A stretch of 64,000 nt of DNA from Trichoplusia ni (Eukaryota; Arthropoda; Insecta; Lepidoptera; Noctuidae): NCBI RefSeq assembly GCF_003590095.1, contig NC_039489.1, forward strand, positions 3,224,001-3,288,000. The letters are read 5' to 3'. The notes beneath the pieces are model-generated. The model was given only the letters and a program-made list of their open reading frames with translations, was not told where the DNA came from and did not search any database. Shown piece after piece: positions 25,550 to 34,324 of the stretch; the first letter of the stretch is position 1; the number at the start of each line of letters is the position of its first letter. A program made the position numbers and the translations under genes.

Positions 25550-25712
25550 CTGGACTTTAAAAGAGACTGCGACCCCTGAGTTTGTTTCGACATTTCTTCT
25601 TAGGGTAGTCAGCTAGGAAATGTCGGCTCCATCGTTCTCAAAAAAGACATGTAAAAGTGATAAAATATCCTATTTGCAGAATAAAATAATTTCATTTCAA
25701 TTTCATTTCAAG
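25550..25712 (+). repeat. Non-LTR-type 3' tail fragment
   Basis: Reads GGACTTTAAAAGAGACTGCG, ACCCCTGAGTTTGTTTCGAC, TAGTCAGCTAGGAAATGTCG, AAAGTGATAAAATATC and TTTGCAGAATAAAATAATTT, then TTTCATTTCAA units. I recognise this as a widespread lepidopteran repeat with an AATAAA plus short tandem tail. The clade is not determined. Confidence 0.6.
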
Positions 25713-26120
25713 AATAACAAAAAAGGGCCAATACATGAGTACTAATTAATATAATAAAACTGCATTTAAATGGTTTGAAAATTCAACATTCCGCAGACAC
25801 AGCAACATAAAATTTGGCTGTAAAATGTTGTTCCTAGCAAACGTTAATGGGCGGACATTCAATTAAAATGGGTGATTAAGCTTCTCAAGGTCAAAGTTAA
25901 AACATGTGCAACAATGAACGTACATAGTAATTTATGTATCTTTCGTTATATTATGATACTCATTCCATAGTGCATGATTAATTGCTATGCATTGCCGCGC
26001 ACTGTCTAAACTTTCTCCCCCGAAGAAACCCTTGGAGAAAAATACTTTTTTTCGTGTCGAAAACATTTTAGGTCCACCGATTCTCTCAGGTTTTATACAT
26101 AGCACCTTCGGCGAAATTAA

Positions 26121-26338
26121 ACGAATGCGGACAACATCATATACATTGTTCTGAACCCAAAGGAAGTTGCTTAAGCACTTGTGTTATGGAATTCAGATAC
26201 AACGTAGGTACCACAAACACCCAGACCCGAGACACTGTAGAATTGTGATTTTTTACATTGAACCCAACGGGGATCGAACCCGGGACCTCAGAGCTAGCGA
26301 CACCTTGAAACCGGCGCCACTCGACCACGGAGGTCGTC
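26121..26338 (-). mobile_element. SINE, family C (tRNA-like head)
   Basis: The minus strand begins GACGACCTCCGTGGTCGAGT with an A box, has GGTCCCGGGTTCGATCCCCG with a B box, then AATGTAAAAAATCACAATTC, GGGTCTGGGTGTTTGTGGTA and TTGGGTTCAGAACAATGTAT. The frames on both strands here are repeat shadows. Confidence 0.75.
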
Positions 26339-27233
26339 AATTAAAAACATTTCGGAAATTGTGACATTATCTATTCGAAAATGCTGTCTTCATACTGAGT
26401 ATTTAAAGTGGCTATGATCCTAATTCTGCCTTATTCCATTTTCAGCGACCTACAAAGTTAGGAAAGCGGAACTTCAATCAGTATTGACGCACGACGTATT
26501 GCTATCGGTATTATATCTAGGTGTTAAGTCGCGACGGATAGATTTAAATATCGTTTCTATATTGGTAAGCTCATTGAGTGGCGTGCGACAATGACTGGAG
26601 CTTTGCAGTCTCGGTGAACGCCATCAGAACTATCCTTAAAAGAATATATTATTGTACAAGACTGTTATGTGAGCGAGACAGCGCATTACATGACGTAGCG
26701 TTGCATCTCTTTCTACAACTGATGGCTCTCGGGGTTTCCAACACTCAGCGGATTGTTCAGTCGAGCTGATTAATTGTGTGTCATCTGCTAAGCGCTGTAC
26801 CATTGAGTTTCATTTCTATAATCAAAGGCTTCGGATTTGAAGATTCATTTATTTAAAGTGCACCGTTTTTGTTTCAAATGAGCTGAGTAGCTCAGCACCG
26901 CGGCCATTCTATATGCTTGAATTGCAGGACTGTTCTTCTTCTCTCCGTTTAGCTTTATCTTAACACTACTAAAAGAAACCTTGTAACGCATGAGATTCAA
27001 ATCTTCCACTTTACTTTAAACACAGAACAGAATAGTAGGTACTTAAGCATGTAAATATTTCAGTGAATAGTTAATTCGAGATATCCCAGCATACCGTTTA
27101 CATATTTGCTATTCATGAGATGATAACTGCTACTTACTAGGTCCGTTTGAAATCCTAATGTGTTGAACTAAGATATCAAAGACGTAACTGAGTGTAAAAA
27201 AATGGCATAAGCATACAATACATTGGTTTGATT
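26339..27233. other. Gene-free stretch
   Basis: No gene. A dispersed palindrome copy lies at 26669-26716. Confidence 0.45.
26669..26716. repeat. Imperfect palindrome, dispersed family copy 2
   Basis: GTGAGCGAGACAGCGCATTA then CATGACGTAGCGTTGCATCT and CTTTCTAC, an imperfect inverted repeat with the same tip and arm ends as the copy at 3553-3603. Confidence 0.5.
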
Positions 27234-27562
27234 AAAAGTGGTCAAGCGTAAGTCTGACTCGTGACATTGAGGGTCCCGTACCAATAAGTTAAAAACGAAT
27301 CAGTTGGTGATAAAGAAATTTAAGGGCCTATAAATTTATTCGTCATCCAACAAATGTTTATCCGTTACAACTGTTGCTTAACCTCGGTCTTCGTTTTAAG
27401 TTTTTTTTTGTTGTAAGAGCAACAGAAATACAGCATCTGTGAAAATGTTATCTGTTAATACGGTTCATGAGATAAAGCCTGGAGAGATGGACAGACATGC
27501 AGACAGCTGTGCCTCAATGATGGGGGTTTCGACTGTTCCCCTTCAGTACAGAACCCTAACTA
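27234..27562 (+). repeat. Dispersed repeat F, fullest copy
   Basis: Starts near AAGTGGTCAAGCGTAAGTCT with GAGGGTCCCGTACCAATAAG. It contains AACAGAAATACAGCATCTGT, CGGTTCATGAGATAAAGCCT, GGACAGACATGCAGACAGCT and ends CAGTACAGAACCCTAAC. The start (GTCCCGTACC) and end (GAACCC) are near inverse of each other. It is a very common lepidopteran repeat type; its class is unresolved. Confidence 0.65.
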
Positions 27563-27585
27563 GTACTTTTCGTTTTCATATCTTT

Positions 27586-27618
27586 TGAACTCAAAAGGTT
27601 ATTTACCTTTTGAGTTCA
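27586..27618. repeat. Perfect hairpin, 14-bp stem
   Basis: TGAACTCAAAAGGT and ACCTTTTGAGTTCA flank a 5-nt TATTT loop, just outside repeat F. Confidence 0.75.
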
Positions 27619-28208
27619 TCATCTTCCTAGTAAATTACGTAATTAAGTAAAAAGCTTATAAGCACAGTTCACGTATGAGAATCCATTTAAAAATACCGTT
27701 CACCTAAAACATTCTACACGAAGAAAATCTTAGAAATGTGTGTCAAATCTCAATAAATAATTAAACGCATCCACGCTGATTTTCAAGTCCGACCGGTCCC
27801 AAAACTTATCCAATTACAATCTCAGTTTGGGAACAAATGCAACACTTACAAAGTGGGTCACTGTCGCAGTATTTTTATACGGCGTGTATAAATCTGACCC
27901 TCTGCAGACCTATAAAGGTACCAGTCCCTTAATCCCACCTGAGCCAGCCACTGACACGGCGTCAGCCATCAATAATTCAGGACTCAATCTTGCTCCCACG
28001 AATATTATTTTAATAAAACAGCCTGTAATAAAAGAGACACGTGGTTTGTTATTTTTGTTCGTATAGGTTCTATTTTCTTTAATTAACTTCACCAGGGCTT
28101 TTTTTCTAAGAGTTGGAAGATATATAGAAGTATATATCCTTTAATGTTTCTTAGGGAAAGTTCAAGTCTATGGAAAATACTTTGAGTCTAAGGTCTACGT
28201 CCATCGCT

Positions 28209-28212
28209 TTAA
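28209..28212. other. TTAA target site at left end
   Basis: TTAA followed immediately by CCC is the expected junction for a piggyBac insertion. The right counterpart reads TTAC. Confidence 0.5.
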
Positions 28213-28227
28213 CCCTATACTTGACAT

Positions 28228-28245
28228 TGTGCACTTACATGCACA
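28228..28245 (+). repeat. piggyBac left subterminal repeat
   Basis: TGTGCACTTACATGCACA, 15 nt inside the proposed terminus. It pairs in inverted orientation with 31173-31190. Confidence 0.6.
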
Positions 28246-28385
28246 TCGTATTCAGTTTTTTTTTTTAACAAAATCTAACATCGAATCTTTTTAAGAATAA
28301 CTCTAAGTGACTTCGTAAACGTCTCTTTACGTAAGAAAAAGAAATCTATATTTGTCTCGCTCACACATTGTCAGTGGTGAACAAA

Positions 28386-28424
28386 ATGGCGAGCCGTCGT
28401 CGGTCAGCGCCTGCGCAACGCTCT
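28386..28424 (+). CDS. Putative first coding exon of the transposase
   Basis: ATG in CAAAATGG context opens MASRRRSAPAQRS, then the strong donor GTAAGT. It joins in phase 0 to the acceptor TTTCAG at 28867. Five Arg/Lys in 13 residues could add to nuclear targeting; that is inference. Confidence 0.6.
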
Positions 28425-30904
28425 GTAAGTATCGTATTTTATCTCAATTAAATTAAGTTATCAGTATGAAATTGTTATAATTTTACTTTCTGCAAGCTTC
28501 ACGCAATTGTCTGGCAATATTATTTTTGTAATAAATCTTTTGAATATACAGTAATTCACTATTTTTGTTTGGTGTGCATTAAAATACGCACTGCCTGGTG
28601 CAGGGTGAATGACTCAATATTTGTTGTGTATATTTAAATGCACACTGCCTGCTTTGCTGTGAATAACATCCTATTTGTCGTGTACATATAAATACACACT
28701 GCCAACGTCACAGACTATTATTATTTGTCTATAAATGCACATTGCCTACTGTGCTACTACATAATCGATCATTTGTTCAGACAGTTTTTTTGATAATGTT
28801 TGATAGCTATTCGTATTACTCTTTCCACCAAATTCCTATTCCTTAGCATGCAATAATTTTATTTCAGATGACTAGAAGTCGAAAAATTCTAGCTTTGGTG
28901 CCTAAATGCGGAGCTAAGTCTGATGTAGAATCTAGCGAATCTTCGGAAGATGAATTCCAGATGTGTAGGCCTCATCAAGATGTCTCCGAAGACAGTTCTC
29001 CTGTCCGATCAATAGCGTCATCTGTCGAAAATGTAAATATCTCTGATAGTGATGACTGTGAGTATCGAGAAATATACGCCGTTGCTTCTGTCCATGAAGA
29101 GCCGAGATTCGGACACAACACTACTGACTCTATTCCATACTCACCTTCTATTCTTCAACATGATCCTGACATTATACCGCCTTCACCATCAGTTTATATT
29201 CCACCGTCACCATCTATAGACTCAATCTGCAGTCCCGCATCTTCAGCACCTGCCGCATCTTCAGCACCTGCTGCACCTTCAGCACCTGCCACCGCAGCTA
29301 CTGTGCGTCTTCGGCGTTATAAAAAAACTCCGGTTATCGTAAAGAAAACCATATTGAAACCTATCAAAATGTCTCCTAAATGGACCAGAACGAAATTTCA
29401 AGGATCGGCAGATATAGAAGATAATATGTTTTTCAATTCTACTGATATTGAAAAATCGCCGCTTGATTACTTTAACCTATTTTTTACTGACGATATACTA
29501 GAACTTATTGTATACCATTCTAATTTATATTCGGTACAAAAGAAGGGCACTTCAATTAATATAACCAAAGACGATATAAAAGATTTCATAGCTATAAATA
29601 TTTTAATGGGTGTTGTAGACATATACTGGCATATACCGGCATATACTGATTACTGGTCCAATGACTTTAAGTACCAAAGAATTTCCGACGTCATGACATT
29701 GAAGAAATTTCAATTAATTCGACGATACATTCACTTCAATGATAACCTTAAAGATGACGGTGACAGGTACTATAAAATAAGACCGCTTGTAGAAAAAGTT
29801 CGTCGTAACTATGCGTCTAATATTCCTGAAGGAAAACGATTCAGCATCGACGAGATGATGGTGCCTTATAAGGGTACTAGAGCTGGGAGCCGAAAACAAT
29901 ATGTACGCAATAAACCCAAAAAATGGGGCTTTAAGTTTTTTGTCCGTGCTTCTCCATCTGGCCTCGTACATGATTTTATTATTTATGGAGGAGAAGATAC
30001 TTTTAGACACCATACTTTTTCTGAAAAAGAAAAAGGAATGGGTCTTGGAGCCAAAGTTGTAACAGCTTTGGCCAAATCTATCAAGCAAAAACCATGCTCC
30101 GTACTTTACTTCGACAACTTTTTTACGTCAATTGAATTGATGCATCACCTAAGGAATGAGTATGGTATATTCTCCTTAGGTACAGTCAGGACAAATCGAC
30201 TTCGTGGGGCAGAAAAAAAATTACCAACTGATAAGGAGTTGAAGAAAAAGGGCAGGGGAGCTTTTGCACAAGTCGTGTCTAACGAACACAATATCGCAGT
30301 TGTGAAGTGGTTCGACAACAAGTTTGTTGTGGCTGCAAGCACTTATGTCGACGCTCACCCTGTACAGAATATAATGCGGTACAAGAAAGAAGAAAAGAAG
30401 AAAGGTCTGGTCACGTGCCCAAATTTAATAAAGCACTACAACGGAAATATGGGTGGAGTTGATCTAGCCGACATGTTAGTTGCTTTATATCGTACTGATT
30501 TGAAAGGCCATCGTTGGTATTTAGTATTGTTTTCACAGATTCTGGACATCTGCGTCAATAATGCCTGGTTGCTGTATCGTCACGAGAATAGTAGTAAACC
30601 AAAACTTTTGCCACTCAAAAAGTTTCGAGTCGCTTTATTTAGGCAACTGCGTTTTTTTGAGAGGAGTTCTAATCTACAACCTGATACTCTTTCCAAATCA
30701 GTGAAAAAAATAAAAAAACCTGTTGCGGAGAGGCCTGATGATGCTACTCGTTACGACCTGATGGGACATCTTCCTGCTTTTACGACAAAAGGCAGATGTA
30801 GGCTATGTACCAAACATCAAACCAAATTTTTTTGTCCAAAGTGTAACGCACGGCTATGTATAGTTGAAGGGCGAAATTGTTTTACAGATTTTCATACAAA
30901 TTAG
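28386..30904 (+). CDS. piggyBac-family transposase, two-exon model
   Basis: DDE transposase that cuts and pastes the element at TTAA. The main frame starts at ATG 28868 and gives 678 residues without a break. Acidic/Ser-rich residues 1-100 and a Pro/Ala/Ser low-complexity tract (about 105-142) precede the catalytic domain. Expected catalytic Asp are at D328 (SIDEMMVPYKG), D416 (LYFDNFFTS) and D532 (GGVDLAD, with D535). The C-terminus has a Cys-rich domain: C644, C647, C656, C659, C664, C671, H676. AG directly precedes ATG 28868, and an upstream ATG (28386) opens 13 Arg-rich codons ending at GTAAGT (28425). The join is in phase, giving 691 residues. Which start is used needs RNA evidence. It belongs to the transposon and has no host partner nearby. 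Confidence 0.9.
28425..28867 (+). other. Putative 443-bp transposase intron carrying subterminal repeats
   Basis: GTAAGT at the 5' end, ATTTTATTTCAG at the 3' end. It contains four direct copies of a degenerate ~54-bp unit with the core CACTGCC or CATTGCC. AT content is higher than the flanking exon. Confidence 0.6.
28586..28746 (+). repeat. Four direct subterminal repeats (CACTGCC units)
   Basis: Cores at 28586-28595 (ACGCACTGCC), 28639-28649 (TGCACACTGCC), 28693-28703 (TACACACTGCC) and 28736-28746 (TGCACATTGCC). Spacing is about 54, 54 and 43 bp. Each is preceded by a TATTTGT...TATAAAT-like stretch. The inverted form GGCAGTGTGCA occurs twice at the other end of the element. Likely transposase binding sites, by analogy with subterminal repeats in other piggyBac elements. 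Confidence 0.75.
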
Positions 30905-31326
30905 TATTTAAGTTTTTCATATTGTTATATAGTAGATAGAAACGTAAGTAAACTTTGATCTCAGTACCATTATTACTGAATATTGTGATAAATAATTATA
31001 GAAAGTTTAACTTTGTTTAAAATTTTTTGTTAAATTATATATGTAATAACATCGTTACATGCCATACTTATTGACCTAGTTCCTAACAGATCTCAAAGCT
31101 TGTTGATAATTTTTAAGATTTATGTTATTTTTATGTTTTTGTTACTTTTTTAGTTTAGTGACTACATGGCAGTGTGCATGTAAAGACACATTTTTCTTTT
31201 TCCTTTTTTTCTTGTGAACTTGGCAGTGTGCACTGCAAGACACATAATATATCCTGAAAACTGAAATTCTGAGATTTTTTATTTTAATTTTCCTCATAAC
31301 ACGACGTCACTGTATCTCAACAAGGG
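30905..31326 (+). other. piggyBac 3' untranslated and terminal region
   Basis: AT-rich. Contains two GGCAGTGTGCA units (31168, 31222) in inverted orientation to the left-end units. I see no clean AATAAA. Confidence 0.6.
31168..31244 (-). repeat. Right-end subterminal repeats
   Basis: GGCAGTGTGCATGTAAAGAC (from 31168) and GGCAGTGTGCACTGCAAGAC (from 31222), both followed by ACA, 54 bp apart. The same spacing as the left set and inverted relative to it. Confidence 0.75.
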
Positions 31327-31383
31327 TTACCCACACATTGCCGCGTGCTCGAGAATGAATTGAACTATTTGTAATATTATTCT

Positions 31384-31434
31384 GTGGAAGGGACACGCCG
31401 CTCTACGCCATGTAGTCCGCTGTCTCCTTTCTAC
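31384..31434. repeat. Imperfect palindrome, dispersed family copy 3
   Basis: GTGGAAGGGACACGCCGCTC, TACGCCATGTAGT and CCGCTGTCTCCTTTCTAC form imperfect arms like those at 3553 and 26669. It lies just outside the proposed right end of the piggyBac element. Confidence 0.5.
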
Positions 31435-32284
31435 AACTACTACGTGTTGTAGACCTAGAATAAGTTCCAAACATGTTTTCATAAACGATGATGTATTGCC
31501 AACAAAGATCAACCCACAGATAGCAGATCGTATAGAGATAGAAACTTTTGATAATTATACCTATCCACGATGTGATGTGCCTTAAGATTAGGAATAGCAA
31601 TTTCCTTTTACGGTAACAATTATGTTTCGAGCGATGCGTGTTTACATCACTGAACAATTATTCATACGGCTTAGTTCAATGTATATCTATTCGTAAACCA
31701 CTCTGCAGTGTATGTTGTAGTATTTAAAAGTTATATTCAATGAGGAGATATAAAAAAAAATATTTTCTCGTCAAACTTGAAAAACGTCGCCACAACTACT
31801 AGCTAGTTTTATCTTCAGTGATTTCAGCCTTCTAGCGATACCTACAACAAAATCTGTTAAGGCGTTCAGACATATTGATGAAGAAATTGCCATGCACATT
31901 AGATGACATTAGATAAAGATACATTAGAATGCGGAGCACGGAGTTTAGGTCTAGTCAGTAAAACTCTGATAATATTCACTTGCTTCCTCGAGGGAGCGGG
32001 TGTCCATGAGGTTTCCCAGTATCCTTACCAAAGAGGCCTTTAGACATAAAATTATACAACAATCTTGCTGGCGATCAGACATCTTTCGTATCACGGTTTT
32101 AACCAGGATTACAATGGCGACACGTTGACTTTTCTATTTTTTTAATAAAGTACGGTATTTCACATTTACATAGGTAAGTGGATAGCAAACATTTTCACTT
32201 GATAACCATAATCCATCTCTCTTTTGTTTACTCTCACGACAGACGGGAAAACAGTGCTCTGTAATTCTGTATTGGCTGTTTCAG

Positions 32285-32375
32285 TACACGGCTGTGTTAA
32301 CCTAGTGGTAATACCGGAATGCCAAGTTAAATGTCTTAAGTTCGAACCTAATTAAGATTTTAGGAAATAAATTCC
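32285..32375 (+). mobile_element. Possible tRNA-headed SINE fragment
   Basis: AACCTAGTGGTAATACC (A-box-like) and AAGTTCGAACCTAATT (B-box-like) are separated by about 40 bp. No tail is defined. Confidence 0.4.
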
Positions 32376-32481
32376 ATAGCTTTCTTGTTTCGGAATTGCC
32401 CTCCCTCCCAGAGAGCTGTGTTTGCAAACATGCTGGTGATATCCTGTATATTCTAAATGTCATAGCTGGTGCTACTAATTT

Positions 32482-32543
32482 AGTGTGTTTTGGCCTTTTT
32501 TCTAGTGTCAACATAAACACTAGAAAAATGGCCAAAACACACT
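32482..32543. repeat. Near-perfect hairpin, 27-nt arms
   Basis: AGTGTGTTTTGGCC(T/A)TTTTTCTAGTGT-type arms pair at 26 of 27 positions around an 8-nt loop. Short enough to fold as one stem; a MITE-like fold-back or small-RNA precursor are both possible. Confidence 0.8.
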
Positions 32544-33103
32544 TCATCAGTAGAAAATTGCACACCTACAAAACCTCATAAAAACACTGCAATAGTATAA
32601 TCAACACGATAGCACCAGAGTATCAGATTTTATTCAAAATATACATGCAAACTATTTTCCCCGTACCATTAGATTACCTATTCAATTTCCCAATACATAA
32701 AACTCTATTCACAACGGAAGCATCGCTACGCGAGCTCGATTTTCTCATAAATACTCGGTCGAATGCATTCAAAAGAACTCGGTAGCAGAGCCAAGAGACT
32801 CTGAAACCTCACACCCTTTCGAATAGAGTCACAGGATATAACGATGTTTGAATAAATCATAATATCGTTGTAAAAGGTTTTGAATACTATCTCTGTACTA
32901 TTTACTAGATACTGGCAGTAGTACTGGGGATCTTCCACCAGAGTTGTAGAGTTGTAGAAGTTGTAGAACCGCAATAAAGTTACTTTAAGACGTAGCGGTA
33001 GGCCCCCTAGCTACGAGCGCTCACATAGACTGGATAATTGTAAAAAGTTTGTTAAAATTTACCTCAGCCTACCAACGCTGCTTAAGGTGAAATTATTATA
33101 ATT

Positions 33104-33148
33104 GGCGAAGAGAGGCACTGCTCTATGACGTGTATAACGGTGATAAGT
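33104..33148. repeat. Imperfect palindrome, dispersed family copy 4
   Basis: GGCGAAGAGAGGCACTGCTC, TATGACGTGTATAACGG and TGATAAG share the arm start and tip with copies 1-3, more decayed. Confidence 0.35.
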
Positions 33149-34073
33149 TTTAAATAAGGAGATAGCAGTCTCACACCAGATTAATACATCATATTATATT
33201 TTCAAATCAGTGGAAATAAATTGAAAATTCCTCTAATAAAAGACAAAAATAATAAAAATTGTATGTAACTAAACCGTCTCGCGTCTCTGTGGTGACTGCT
33301 CCAATATCAATACCTATTAATTTGAAAAAATAAATACAGACCTCTGTGATATATTGTGGGACCAATATCAATATCCATAGGCCGTAGACCCGCCTCTACC
33401 ATGTACCAGAGTTGTGAACATCCGCCTACACATTTCGAAATGGTTCGGGTTTGAACCGTCCAGTGTAACAGTGCTGAGTAAGCGTCGATGGATATTGAAC
33501 TTGGCTATAAACTCCTACATCCACATTTCTTAGAATCTATACTCTACTTATTTACGATGTCAACTGAGACCTTTATTTAAAAATAGACTGTAATAGGTAC
33601 TAACTAGTGAAACTCAATTTTGTTTACACAGATTTCAGATAGGTACAAACAATGCTCAGTAGTATCTGTAATAAGCTACTAGATAAATATGTTGCATAAA
33701 AAACAAAGTGAAACATTTAGATTCCGTGTATTATTTATCTCCACTCGCTTCAGCTCAGCTGTAAAATTTATTACGCCTAAGAGGATTAACTTTGCAAGGT
33801 TTTTTTAGTTACGACTACATCATGAAGAATTGTTGATTCCCAAGTTACCTTTCTAAAAAATGAATTTGCTATAAATTTACTGCGTCAAAAAAAAAACAAA
33901 GATATAAAAAAGAACTGAACTTATACTAAGATCGCTATAAGCAACATGTAAATAACCAACAAGAATTACATAAAGATTTTAAAATTATTGGAGAACCCAA
34001 AGAAGCCATCTAACTATAAAAAAGCAATAATAATCATAACAGCTTGCTGAATACCTTATATTCTCTTCCCCAG

Positions 34074-34324
34074 GAAGTAGGCGACGATGACTGTCCACCC
34101 GTCAGTATGGAGGTGAAGAAGCACGAGAAAGCCGGCAGCCTGTCGCCAGTGAAGCAAGCCTTGAAGCGAGACAGCGGAGACGAGGCCAAGACCCCGCGCT
34201 CTAGCAGCAAGGGCGAGAAGGAACTCAGGCTACCACCAGAGAAGTCTCCCAGCGAAGATGCCGCGCTGAGAAGGGAGCGAAGGCTGTCTCGAGCTAGCGA
34301 GAATTCAAGAGAAAATCTTGACAG
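34074..34324 (+). CDS. EF-hand gene, long-isoform exon a
   Basis: Phase 0 in, phase 2 out (251 nt), acceptor CTTCCCCAG, donor GTATGT. Encodes a Ser/Lys/Glu-rich segment with EKAGSLSPVKQALKRDSGDE and RRERRLSRASENSRENLD, the latter with RxxS basophilic-kinase-like sites. GC-richer than the flanking DNA, as expected for an exon. Confidence 0.75.

Larger units (their letters stand above)
28213..31326 (+). mobile_element. piggyBac-like DNA transposon
   Basis: A single element is inferred from an intact piggyBac-type transposase frame bracketed by inverted subterminal repeats. The left end is placed at CCCTATACTTGACATTGTGC right after TTAA (28209-28212), the family's insertion target. The right end is placed at the GGG of CTCAACAAGGG before TTAC (31327-31330), a one-base departure from TTAA. 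The two termini share CCCT, TTGA and a GTG in order but are far from identical, so the right border is uncertain. TGTGCACTTACATGCACA (28228-28245) matches the reverse complement of 31173-31190 at 15 of 18 positions, which is firmer evidence for the pairing of ends. Confidence 0.75.
31435..34073. other. Gene-free stretch before the EF-hand gene exon
   Basis: No exon is recognisable. Contents: a SINE-like head (32285-32375), a long hairpin (32482-32543), a dispersed palindrome copy (33104-33148), and AT-rich sequence. It may be intron of the EF-hand gene if that gene starts further upstream. Confidence 0.5.

Noticed and set aside
27827..28066. 79-codon frame just upstream of the piggyBac element
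   Set aside because: Unrecognised, outside the element, and without supporting signals. A host exon cannot be excluded but is not supported.
29714..30088. 124-codon minus-strand frame
   Set aside because: Antisense shadow of the piggyBac catalytic domain.
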